Shown here in pieces: positions 18,198-25,717 of a stretch of DNA of 64,000 nt; position 1 is the stretch's first letter; every line of letters begins with the position of its first letter. Origin of the DNA: Thermoplasmata archaeon (lineage in GTDB: Archaea; Thermoplasmatota; Thermoplasmata; Lutacidiplasmatales; UBA184); NCBI GenBank assembly GCA_027314915.1, contig DAHUZZ010000003.1, positions 1-64,000 on the forward strand, written 5' to 3'. A program made the translations under genes and the position numbers. The notes beneath the pieces are model-generated. The model had not been told where the DNA came from. It searched no databases and saw only the letters and a program-made list of their open reading frames with translations.

Positions 18198-19367
18198 TCA
18201 ACCCTTTGGGGCGTCGCGCCCGGACGGGCGGAAGAGCTCCCGCGCGGCGACCAGGTGCATGATCTCGTCGGTGCCGTGGGCCACCCGCGCGCTCCGCAGG
18301 TCGCGGTACCGCTGGGCGAAGGGCAGCTCCTCGGAGTAGCCGGCGCCGCCGTGCACCTGGAGGGCGTGGTCGAGGACCGTGAGGGCCACCTCGCCCGCGT
18401 ACCACTTGGCGAGCGCGGCGTCGCCCTCCGTCGCCGTCCGGGCGTCGAGCCTCCGGAGCCCGCGTTCGACGAGCAGCCAGGCGGCCAGGAGCCGGGCCCG
18501 GTCCTCGGCGAGGGGGAACGCGACCGCCTGCTGCGCGGCGAGCGGCTTGCCGAACGCCGTTCGCGCGCCGGCGAACCGGACCGCCTCCTCCCAGGCGGCC
18601 CAGGCCACCCCGAGGTAGATCGCCCCCAGGAGGGCGCGCTCGTGGGAGAGCTCCGCCCGGAGGAGCTCGAAGGCCCGGCCTTCCGGTCCGAGCCGGGCGT
18701 CCGCCGGCACCCGGACCTCCTCGTAGACGACCTCCCCCCGGCGCATCCACCGTTCGCCGTAGTCCGGAACCACGCGCCGATGGATCCCCTCCTGACGCTG
18801 CGGGATCACGAACGCCGAGATCCCGCGCCCGTCCGTCCCCGGCCCCTCCGTCCGGGCGTAGACGAGGGCCGCGACGGCGTCCTCCGCGAACGCGGCCTGG
18901 CTCTTCGTCCCGCTCACGAGGTAGCTCCCGCCGTCGCGGCGCGCGACCGTCGCGATCGCCTGCACGTCGGAACCGGCGTGGGGCTCCGTGATCTGGTTGC
19001 CGACCACGAGCTCGCCCCGGAGCATCGGGGCCCAGTAGCGCGACCGCATCTCGTCGGAACCGTGCGTGCCGAGCAGGGACGAGAACTCCGGCTGGAGGGC
19101 GAGCTTCCCGAACATGGTGCCGCCCCGATAGGCCAGCTCGAAGAGGGTCCCTCCGGCCGTCTCGGCGGAGAGCCCGCGCCCTCCGAGCGGCGGGGGCACG
19201 GTGAGGCCCAGCAGCCCCGCCTCGCCCATCGCCCGGAACTCCTCCGCCGGGAAGGCGGGGGTCCGGTCGCGGCGGCGGCCGCCGGCCAGCATCTGGATCC
19301 GCGCGTCGAGGCGGCGCACCTCCTCCCGCGGCCCGCTCTCGGGCACGGGGAGCTCGGTCGCCGTCAC
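18198..19367 (-). CDS. Acyl-CoA dehydrogenase family flavoprotein, 389 aa
   Basis: FAD-dependent acyl-CoA dehydrogenase fold: N-terminal helical domain, middle beta domain with 'NQITEPHAGSDVQAIAT' and 'LVSGTKSQAAFAEDA', C-terminal helical domain with 'ARTAFGKPLAAQQAVAFPLAE' and 'VHGGAGYSEELPFAQRYRD'. The position holding the catalytic Glu in MCAD/SCAD (YEGT) reads AHGT here, so the base must lie elsewhere, as in isovaleryl/long-chain-type enzymes, or the activity differs. GTG 19367 overlaps the CoA-transferase stop by 4 nt (GTGA), implying a shared acyl-CoA substrate pathway. Substrate is unknown. Confidence 0.85.
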   Translation of the reverse strand: MTATELPVPESGPREEVRRLDARIQMLAGGRRRDRTPAFPAEEFRAMGEAGLLGLTVPPPLGGRGLSAETAGGTLFELAYRGGTMFGKLALQPEFSSLLGTHGSDEMRSRYWAPMLRGELVVGNQITEPHAGSDVQAIATVARRDGGSYLVSGTKSQAAFAEDAVAALVYARTEGPGTDGRGISAFVIPQRQEGIHRRVVPDYGERWMRRGEVVYEEVRVPADARLGPEGRAFELLRAELSHERALLGAIYLGVAWAAWEEAVRFAGARTAFGKPLAAQQAVAFPLAEDRARLLAAWLLVERGLRRLDARTATEGDAALAKWYAGEVALTVLDHALQVHGGAGYSEELPFAQRYRDLRSARVAHGTDEIMHLVAARELFRPSGRDAPKG

Positions 19368-20716
19368 AGCCCCTCCCGGACGAAGTACGGCGGCGCCGGG
19401 GGCGGGGCGGCCGCGGGCGGGTGCTCTCCGATCGTCCCCTCCGCACGGAGGGACCGTATCCGCTCGGGCGGGTACCGGAGCAGCTCCCCGAGGATGCGCT
19501 CGTTGTCCTGGCCGAGCCAGGGCGCGCCCCTCCAGACGCCGCCGGGCGTCTCGGAGAACCGGGGCGCCACGCCGGCGCCCTTGACCCGGCCCGCGACCGG
19601 GTCCTCCCATTCGAGGAACATCCCGCGCGCGCGATAGTGCGGGTCGCGGGCGATCGCGGCCATGTCGTACACCCGGGAGATCGCCGTGTCGTGCTCGCGC
19701 CCGATCGACTCGAGCTCCGACACGCTGTGCTCGCCGCACCAGGCCGCCAGCCGGGCGTCCACCTCGGCCCGATGCTCGCGTCGCCAGACCTCGTCGTCGG
19801 CCGCCGCCTCGGGGAACCCGAGGAGCGGCCGCAGCCGCCGCCAGGCCTCGGGTGTCGGGGCCGCCACCACGACCCAGCCGTCCCGCGCCCGGAGGAGGTC
19901 GTAGGGATGGAGCCGGGCGTGGGCGTTCCCGTACCGGCCCCGGACGACCCCCCGGAGGAAGTAGTCGATGGCCAGGTTCTCGAGCAGCGTGAAGAAGACC
20001 TCGTACTGGGCGACGTCGACGACCTGGCCACGGCCCGTCCGGAGGCTCGCGAGGTGGCCCATGAGGGCCGCCCCGGCGGCGGCGAGCCCCGTGACCGTGT
20101 CGTTGAGGGCGGTGCCCGCGCGCATCGGGGCGCCCGGCTCGGGGTCCCCCTGGAGCGAGAGGAAGCCGCTGAAGGCCTGCCCGGTGAGGTCGTAGGACGG
20201 GGCGCGGAGCCGCTCCGGCTCGCCGGTCTGGCCGAACCCCGAGACGTGGACGATCGTGAGCCGGGGGTTGGCGGAGTGGACCGCCGCGTCCCCGAGCCCG
20301 AGCCGGTCGTAGCTGCCCGGTCGGGAGGACTCGATCCAGACGTCGGAGACCCGGAGCAGGTCGAGGAACACCGCCCGGCCGGCCGGCGATCGCAGGTCGA
20401 GCCCGAGCGAGAGCTTGTTCCGCGAGTACTGGACCCAGGACTCCGAGACCTGGCGGGGACGCTCCGCGCCCTCGGGGATCAGCGGCGGGAGGCTCCGCGT
20501 GGGGTCCGAGTACGGCGGGGCGAACGGAGGCCCCTCGACGTGGATCACCTCGGCCCCGAACTCGCCGAGGTAGGTGCCCGCCCACGGCCCCGCCACGAAC
20601 CGTCCGGAGTCGACGACCCGGAGCCCGGCGAGCGGGCCGAACCCGGGGATGAGCGGGGGCGGAGGTCCGGCGCCAGCGGCCACGCCGTACGGGCCGGCGG
20701 TAGCCCGATAACGCAC
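19364..20716 (-). CDS. Class III (CaiB/BaiF) CoA-transferase, about 450 aa
   Basis: Family III CoA-transferase moving CoA between acids, a formyl-CoA/carnitine transferase relative. Landmarks are 'GPLAGLRVVDSGRFVAGPWAGTYLGEFGAEVIHVE', 'NKLSLGLDLRSPAGRAVFL' and 'VHVSGFGQTGEP', then 'YDLTGQAFSGFLSLQG' and 'GTALNDTVTGLAAAGAALMGHL'; the C-terminal small domain is complete. Start choice: GTG 20716 lies 26-28 nt from a TATA-like box at 20744-20748 and suits a leaderless mRNA; GTG 20683 is the alternative, and neither has a Shine-Dalgarno sequence. It forms an operon with the acyl-CoA dehydrogenase. A 22-bp palindrome overlapping its start is a probable operator. Confidence 0.85.
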   Translation of the reverse strand: MRYRATAGPYGVAAGAGPPPPLIPGFGPLAGLRVVDSGRFVAGPWAGTYLGEFGAEVIHVEGPPFAPPYSDPTRSLPPLIPEGAERPRQVSESWVQYSRNKLSLGLDLRSPAGRAVFLDLLRVSDVWIESSRPGSYDRLGLGDAAVHSANPRLTIVHVSGFGQTGEPERLRAPSYDLTGQAFSGFLSLQGDPEPGAPMRAGTALNDTVTGLAAAGAALMGHLASLRTGRGQVVDVAQYEVFFTLLENLAIDYFLRGVVRGRYGNAHARLHPYDLLRARDGWVVVAAPTPEAWRRLRPLLGFPEAAADDEVWRREHRAEVDARLAAWCGEHSVSELESIGREHDTAISRVYDMAAIARDPHYRARGMFLEWEDPVAGRVKGAGVAPRFSETPGGVWRGAPWLGQDNERILGELLRYPPERIRSLRAEGTIGEHPPAAAPPPAPPYFVREGL

Positions 20717-20737
20717 GAGGTTCCGTACGGAACCTCG
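20716..20737. promoter_or_regulatory. 22-bp perfect palindrome, probable operator in divergent promoter
   Basis: Arms CGAGGTTCCGT / ACGGAACCTCG pair perfectly over 22 bp. The palindrome lies between the TATA-like box at 20741-20749 and the inferred transcription start/start codon of the CoA-transferase, and just upstream of the box that would also serve the divergent 20777 gene. A repressor bound here could block both promoters. No cognate regulator gene is adjacent. Confidence 0.6.
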
Positions 20738-20740
20738 CGC

Positions 20741-20749
20741 TCCAAATAG
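20741..20749. promoter_or_regulatory. Possible shared bidirectional TATA-like box
   Basis: TCCAAATAG reads CTATTTGGA on the other strand, so the same A/T core lies about 28 nt before GTG 20716 on the minus strand and about 30 nt before ATG 20777 on the plus strand. No other A/T-rich element is visible in this 60-bp spacer. Confidence 0.4.
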
Positions 20750-20776
20750 GCCCGGCCGAAGCTCCGCCGAGGAGCG

Positions 20777-21502
20777 ATGAGCGAACCTCCCTGGATCCGG
20801 TACGAAGGGGCCCAGTTCCGCGACGAACTCACCCGGTTCAAGATGGGCCAGCACCCGTTCCGGACGCACCCCTTCTTCGACCGCATCGAACGCGGCGACG
20901 CCCCGCGGGAGCTCATCCACCGCTGGGCGGCCCAGTTCTACCCCTGGCTCGCGTGCGTTCCCATCGCCATGGCGGAGCGGTTCAGCCGCTGCCCCTGGGA
21001 GGCCCGGTTCGACCCCTACCGGAAGATGATCCTCGACCAGCTCCTCGAGGAGGCCGGCGATCCGAAGGGCAAGGAGCCGGGGCACCCGGAGCTGTGGCTC
21101 AGGTTCTGCGAGGGGCTCGGCCTGCCGCGGGCGACGATCCACGCGACCGCCCCGCTTCCCAGCACGCTCGTCGCCATGGACGACTTCCTCTACCTGAACC
21201 GCGAGGCGCCCTTCTTCGTCTCGGCGGGCGGCTCCTCCGAGCCCCCGAACGTCGAGCTCTGTGCGCGGCTCCTGCCGGCGTTCCGGAAGCACTACGGCGT
21301 GGGCGAACCTGCGCTCACCTACTACACCCTCCACGTGACGGCGGACGAGGACCACAGCCGGTGGGTGAACCAGATGGTGGCCGACTTCGCGAAGACCCCG
21401 GAGGTCCGCAAGGAGATGTGGGACGCGATGCTCCGCGGCTTCGCGCTCCACCGGCTCCTGATCGACGGCGCCGTCGGGACCGACGGGACGAACCCGCCGT
21501 GA
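20777..21502 (+). CDS. CADD/PqqC-like putative diiron protein (heme-oxygenase-like fold), 241 aa
   Basis: All-helical protein of the TenA/PqqC/CADD superfamily. The N-terminal 'HPFFDRIERGDAPRELIHRWAAQFYPW' is characteristic. Probable metal ligands are visible: 'EEAGDPKGKEPGHPEL' supplies Glu and His, and 'HVTADEDH' gives an H-x3-D-x2-H arrangement near residue 190, matching the ligand pattern of diiron members such as Chlamydia CADD and absent from thiaminases. CADD makes p-aminobenzoate. Placement directly before the chorismate operon (45-nt gap) makes an aromatic or pABA-related role attractive but unproven. A PqqC-like oxidase or generic iron-containing redox enzyme are alternatives. Confidence 0.7.
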   Translation: MSEPPWIRYEGAQFRDELTRFKMGQHPFRTHPFFDRIERGDAPRELIHRWAAQFYPWLACVPIAMAERFSRCPWEARFDPYRKMILDQLLEEAGDPKGKEPGHPELWLRFCEGLGLPRATIHATAPLPSTLVAMDDFLYLNREAPFFVSAGGSSEPPNVELCARLLPAFRKHYGVGEPALTYYTLHVTADEDHSRWVNQMVADFAKTPEVRKEMWDAMLRGFALHRLLIDGAVGTDGTNPP

Positions 21503-21547
21503 GCCGGCCGTAGGGACGCACGGACCCCGCGGACCATCAGGACTCCG

Positions 21548-22315
21548 ATGTACGGTCACGATCTCCGGATGCACCGGCTGTTCCCCGAGCCGGGGCGCCG
21601 GCTCTTCTCGGTCCCGCTCGATCACTCCGTCACCCTCGGGCCCATCGAGGGGCTCGAGAGCACCGCCGCCACCGCGCGCGAGCTCCAGGAGGGCGGGGCG
21701 GACCTGCTCATCGTCGCCAAGGGCGCGGTACGCGACGTCGTCCCCGTCCTCTCCCCGCCCACCCTCCTCGGCATCCACCTCTCGGCCTCGACCGCGCTCG
21801 GGGACCGGGCGGACCGCAAGGTGCTCGTCGGCACCGCCGCCGAGGCCTCCGCGCTCGGCGCCGATCTGGTCTCGGTCCAGGTCAACTTCGGCGTACCGGA
21901 CGAGCCCGAGATGCTCCGCGACCTGGGCGGGATGGTCGATCAGTGTCGTGCCGCCGGCCTGCCGCTCCTCGTGATGGCCTACGTGAAGGGCCGCGCGACG
22001 CCCGGCGAGGCGGAGATACGGCACGCGGCCCGGGCCGCCGCCGACCTCGGTGCCGACCTGGTCAAGACCAGTTACCCCGGCACTCCGGAGGCGTTCCAAC
22101 GGCTCGTCGCGTCGACCCCCGTGCCGGTCCTCCTGGGGGGAGGCGTCCGGCTCGACGACGAGGCGGCCGCGCTCGGGCTGATCCGCACGGTCGTGGACGG
22201 GGGGGGCGCCGGCATCTGCATCGGACGGAACCTCTTCCAGCGCCCGCCGCTCGTGCCGTTCGCCCAGAAGGTCGCGCGGATCCTCCACGGGGAGCCGCGG
22301 CCCAACGCACGATGA
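21548..22315 (+). CDS. 2-Amino-3,7-dideoxy-D-threo-hept-6-ulosonate (ADH) synthase, 255 aa
   Basis: Class I aldolase-fold enzyme (FbaB/DhnA family) of archaeal aromatic synthesis. It joins L-aspartate semialdehyde to a 6-deoxy-5-ketofructose-1-phosphate-derived unit to give ADH, replacing the DAHP synthase step. Key regions are 'VPLDHSVTLGP' at residues about 22-32, 'VQVNFG' and 'MAYVKGRA'. The Schiff-base Lys is in 'GADLVKTSYPGTPEAF', followed by the phosphate-binding 'GGGVRLDD' and 'AGICIGRNLFQ'. The pairing with 3-dehydroquinate synthase II directly downstream (4-nt ATGA overlap) separates it from a glycolytic aldolase. It heads the stop-start-coupled operon. Confidence 0.92.
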   Translation: MYGHDLRMHRLFPEPGRRLFSVPLDHSVTLGPIEGLESTAATARELQEGGADLLIVAKGAVRDVVPVLSPPTLLGIHLSASTALGDRADRKVLVGTAAEASALGADLVSVQVNFGVPDEPEMLRDLGGMVDQCRAAGLPLLVMAYVKGRATPGEAEIRHAARAAADLGADLVKTSYPGTPEAFQRLVASTPVPVLLGGGVRLDDEAAALGLIRTVVDGGGAGICIGRNLFQRPPLVPFAQKVARILHGEPRPNAR

Positions 22316-23337
22316 CGCGCGGTCGGGCGATCCTCGCCCTCGCGCCGGCCGATCGCGCGGCGCTCGCCACGATCCTCGCCCGGGCCCGGAGGCTCGGATT
22401 CCACCGGTTCGTGGGCGAGCCGGAACCGGGACCGGCCTCGGAGACCTGGTACCGGGCGACCGACGAGGGGTACTCCGACCTCGGCGACCCTCCCCGAGCC
22501 CGCGTGCGCCTCCGCGACGCGCACGACCCGGCGACCTGGGCGGAGCTCCGCGACGCCCGGCGGTCGGGCGAGTCCGTCGCGGTCCGATGGCAGGGCGACC
22601 GCATCCTCCCGCTCGAGAACCTGCTCGCCGAGCCCTCGGGCGGCGGGGAGCTGTGGGTGCTCGCCTCCACCGCGAGCGAGGCCCCGGGGCTCGTCGGGGC
22701 GCTCGAGCGGGGCGCGGATGCCGTGGTCGTCCCGGTGCGCTCCGAGCGCGACGTCGAGGAGCTCGCCCGGTTCCTCGAGCCGTCGCTTCCGGACGCGCTC
22801 GACTGGCACGCCGTGCCCGTCCGACGCGTCGAGCCGGCGGGCCTCGGGGACCGGGTGATCGTGGACACGACGTCGCTGCTGGATCCCAGCGAAGGGCTCC
22901 TGGTGGGCAGCGCCTCCGCTTTCCTCTTCCATGTGGCCAGCGAGGCCACCGGCTCCGCGCACACCCGGCCCCGGGCCTTCCGCGTGAACGCCGGGGCCCC
23001 GCACTCCTACGTCCTGCTCGCCGACGGATCCTCGCGCTACCTGAGCGAGCTCGCACCGGGGGAGGCCGTGCTCGTCGCGCGACCCCGGGGGGCGCTCCGC
23101 TCGGTGCGGGTGGGCCGGCTCAAGATCGAGCGGCGTCCGCTCACCCTGGTCGAGGCGGAGTTCGCCGGGCGAGCGCGTACCGTCTTCGTCCAGGAGGCGG
23201 AGACCGTCCGGCTCTCCGGGGAGTCCGATCGGATCGAGGTCACGCGGCTCACGCCGGGCGAGAAGGTCCTCGGCGTCCGGGCGGCACCGGCCCGCCACTT
23301 CGGCCAGGCCATCGAAGAGCAGATCGAGGAGCGATGA
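22312..23337 (+). CDS. 3-Dehydroquinate synthase II, 341 aa
   Basis: Archaeal-type 3-dehydroquinate synthase (AroB' family): NAD-dependent oxidative deamination and cyclisation of ADH to 3-dehydroquinate. The family-defining C-terminal block is present: 'VIVDTTSLLDPSEGLLVGS', 'SEATGSAHTRPRAFRVNAGAPHSYVLL', 'YLSELAPGEAVLVA', 'VRVGRLKIERRPLTLVEAE' and 'VFVQEAETVRL'. The N-terminal half is more divergent and Arg-rich. Length matches the family. ATG 22312 overlaps the ADH synthase stop, and its own stop overlaps aroDE by 4 nt. Confidence 0.93.
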   Translation: MTRGRAILALAPADRAALATILARARRLGFHRFVGEPEPGPASETWYRATDEGYSDLGDPPRARVRLRDAHDPATWAELRDARRSGESVAVRWQGDRILPLENLLAEPSGGGELWVLASTASEAPGLVGALERGADAVVVPVRSERDVEELARFLEPSLPDALDWHAVPVRRVEPAGLGDRVIVDTTSLLDPSEGLLVGSASAFLFHVASEATGSAHTRPRAFRVNAGAPHSYVLLADGSSRYLSELAPGEAVLVARPRGALRSVRVGRLKIERRPLTLVEAEFAGRARTVFVQEAETVRLSGESDRIEVTRLTPGEKVLGVRAAPARHFGQAIEEQIEER

Positions 23338-24830
23338 GCGATCGCCGGCTCCCCTCGATCGCGGCCTCCCTGCCCGGGCGCTCCGTGCCCGAGCTCCGGG
23401 CCGAGCTTCGAGCGGCCCGGGAGGCCGGCGCGGACCTCGCGGAGATCCGGGTCGACCGGCTGACGGACGCCGGCCCCGGTTCGGTCGACGAGCTGTTCCC
23501 GGCCGAACTGCCCCTCATCGCGACGTACCGGTCCCGGGCCGAGGGCGGGCACGGCGCGACGGACGCCGCCGCGCGCGGGGCGCTCCTCCTGGGGCTCGCG
23601 GCGCGCCCGTTCCGGTTCCTTGATCTTGAGCTGGCCCGGGACCTCCCGCTCCGGCCGGAGCTCGCGCGGGCGCTCGACCGACCGGGAGCCCCGACGCCGA
23701 TCCTCTCGGCCCACCTGCCCCAGGGGACCGCCCCCTCGGTGCTCCATCAGCTCGTGGCGGACTCGGTGCGGCCCGGGGCGATCGTCAAGGTGGTCCTTCC
23801 CGCCGACATCGGCGAGCTGCTCGAGGAGATCCTGCCCCAGCTTCCGCCGCCCGGCCTGGGGACGCACGTGGTCCTCACCACGGGGCGCTCCGGTCCCCTC
23901 CTCCGGGCCCTCAGCCGCCGGTTGCAGGCTCCGCTCGTCTATGCCGCGCTGCCCGAGCGGCCGGCGGTCGAGCCGGCGCAGATCCGCGCGGACCGTTTAC
24001 GGAACTACTTCCGCGGCCCCGAGGGGGCGCCCCTCTTCGGGGTCGCCGGCCGATCGGTCGCCCGGAGCCGTTCTCCCGAGCTCCACCACGCGTGGATGGA
24101 CGCCCTCGGACTCGCCGGCCTCTACCTTCCGCTCGAGTTCGTCGAGGGCGGGGAATTCCTTGGGGCGCTCCCGCACCTCGCGGCGTGCGGGTTCCGGGGA
24201 GTGAACGTCACCCATCCGTTCAAGATCGAGGCCCTCGAAGCCGCGGACCGCGCCGGGCCGGCGGCCGAGCGCGCGGGCTGCGCGAACCTGCTCACCTTCG
24301 AGGCGGGTACCGTCACCGCGGAGAACACCGACGTGGCGGCCATGATCCAGCGGCTCGGCGAACTGCGCGCGGCCCGGGCCCGGGGGATCGGCCGGGTCAC
24401 CATCCTGGGCTCCGGGGGCGCCGCCCGCGCCGCGCTTGCCGCGGCCGAGGCGACCGCCCTGCCGGCCGAGATCCGTGCGCGCAACCCGGCCCGCGCCGGC
24501 GAGCTCGCCCGGGAGTTCGGTGCGGAGGTGGGGCGGGATCGGCCGGCCGGGCCCGCCGACCTGCTCATCCAGGCCACGCCCGCGGGCACCCCGGGGGCGC
24601 CGACGCTCGAGGTGGACCTGGACGGACTCCTCGGTCCGGGCAGCCATGTCCTCGACTACGTCTACGACCCCCAACCCCGGTCCCTGGAGGAGCGGGCGCG
24701 CCGGAGCGGCGCGACGTACGAGGATGGGAGTCGGCTCCTCGTCTACCAGGCGGCGCTGAGCTTCGAGACGTGGTGGTCCCGCCAGGTCCCGGACGAGCTC
24801 CTCCGGGCCTCCCTGCCGGGGGCGGCATGA
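23334..24830 (+). CDS. aroDE: Bifunctional 3-dehydroquinate dehydratase / shikimate dehydrogenase, 498 aa
   Basis: Fusion of two consecutive shikimate-pathway steps. Residues about 1-220 are type I dehydroquinase: 'LAEIRVDRLTD', catalytic His in 'ILSAHLPQGTAP', and Schiff-base Lys in 'GAIVKVVLPAD'. Residues about 230-498 are shikimate dehydrogenase: 'SRSPELHHAWMDALGL', 'GVNVTHPFKIEALEAAD' (catalytic Lys), 'AENTDVAAM' (catalytic Asp) and NADP loop 'ILGSGGAARAALAAAE'. The C-terminal 'EDGSRLLVYQAALSFETW' is typical. Both active sites look intact. Fusion is known in plants and some bacteria and archaea. ATGA overlaps occur on both sides. Confidence 0.93.
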   Translation: MSDRRLPSIAASLPGRSVPELRAELRAAREAGADLAEIRVDRLTDAGPGSVDELFPAELPLIATYRSRAEGGHGATDAAARGALLLGLAARPFRFLDLELARDLPLRPELARALDRPGAPTPILSAHLPQGTAPSVLHQLVADSVRPGAIVKVVLPADIGELLEEILPQLPPPGLGTHVVLTTGRSGPLLRALSRRLQAPLVYAALPERPAVEPAQIRADRLRNYFRGPEGAPLFGVAGRSVARSRSPELHHAWMDALGLAGLYLPLEFVEGGEFLGALPHLAACGFRGVNVTHPFKIEALEAADRAGPAAERAGCANLLTFEAGTVTAENTDVAAMIQRLGELRAARARGIGRVTILGSGGAARAALAAAEATALPAEIRARNPARAGELAREFGAEVGRDRPAGPADLLIQATPAGTPGAPTLEVDLDGLLGPGSHVLDYVYDPQPRSLEERARRSGATYEDGSRLLVYQAALSFETWWSRQVPDELLRASLPGAA

Positions 24831-25717
24831 GGGGGCTCGGACGGGCCAGCGCGGCGATCTCCATCGTGAACGCCCTCCCGACCGGGTTCGGCGCCGCGGC
24901 CGCCCTCCGGCTCGGCCTCCACGCCGCGGTCGAGCTCCGACGGGCGGGGCCGGGGGAGGTCCCGGAGTACCGGGTCCGCCCGGAGGACACGCCGCTCCTC
25001 CGTGCCACCGTGGGGGCGGCGCTGCGGGCCTACGCACCCCTCGAGTCGAACCACGTCCTGCTCGACGTCGAGTCCTCGATCCCACCGGGCCGCGGGCTCA
25101 AGAGCTCCTCCGCGGTCACGGTGGCGGTCTTCGAGGCCATCGCCATCGCGCGGGGCCACGCTCCTCCCCCGGAGGAGGTCGCCCGACGGAGCGCCGACCT
25201 CGCCCAGCAGTCGGGGCAGAGCGCGACCGGGGCGTTCGACGACGCGGTCGCCTCGGCCGCGGGCGGGGTGGTGATGACCGACAACCGTCGCCGCGAGGTC
25301 CTCGCCCGCGCGGAGATGCCGCCGGAGCTCCTCTGCGCCCTCCTGATCCCCCCGGCCGAGCACGCCCCGTCGCCGCAGCTCGTCGACCGGTTCGCCGGGC
25401 TGGAGGAGGCATCGACGCGTGCCTTCGAGGCCGCGCGGGACGGCCGCCTCCTCGAGGCGATGGCCCGGAACTCCGAGCTGGTGGAACGGGCGATGGGCTA
25501 CCGTGTGGCCGCGACCCGGGACCGCCTGGTCTCCGCCGGCGCGGAACTGGTCACGGTCACCGGGATGGGTCCCGCGCTCGCCGTGCTCGTCCGGCCGCCG
25601 GGGTTGCCCGCGGTGCTCGACGAGCTGGGGAAGCAAGAAGGGAGGGTCATCGTCTCCGGGTTCCGCCGGGCGGGCGAGACCGTCGGGGGTTCCCCCGAGG
25701 TCCGGTCGGTCCCATGA
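24827..25717 (+). CDS. Archaeal GHMP-type shikimate kinase, 296 aa
   Basis: Phosphorylates shikimate to shikimate 3-phosphate; archaea use a GHMP-superfamily enzyme unrelated to bacterial AroK. Visible GHMP features are the N-terminal 'ASAAISIVNALPTGFGAAAAL', ATP-binding motif 2 'ESSIPPGRGLKSSSAVTVA', 'FDDAVASAAGGVVMTDN', and C-terminal motif 3 'VTVTGMGPALAVLV'. Length is typical. Its place between shikimate dehydrogenase and EPSP synthase confirms the assignment. Starts within the aroDE stop (ATGA) and ends overlapping aroA. Confidence 0.93.
   Translation: MRGLGRASAAISIVNALPTGFGAAAALRLGLHAAVELRRAGPGEVPEYRVRPEDTPLLRATVGAALRAYAPLESNHVLLDVESSIPPGRGLKSSSAVTVAVFEAIAIARGHAPPPEEVARRSADLAQQSGQSATGAFDDAVASAAGGVVMTDNRRREVLARAEMPPELLCALLIPPAEHAPSPQLVDRFAGLEEASTRAFEAARDGRLLEAMARNSELVERAMGYRVAATRDRLVSAGAELVTVTGMGPALAVLVRPPGLPAVLDELGKQEGRVIVSGFRRAGETVGGSPEVRSVP

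Noticed and set aside
19364-23056. 1230-aa minus-strand ORF taken as one protein
   Set aside because: Only the last ~450 residues (CoA-transferase) are protein-like; the rest is antisense to the aromatic operon.
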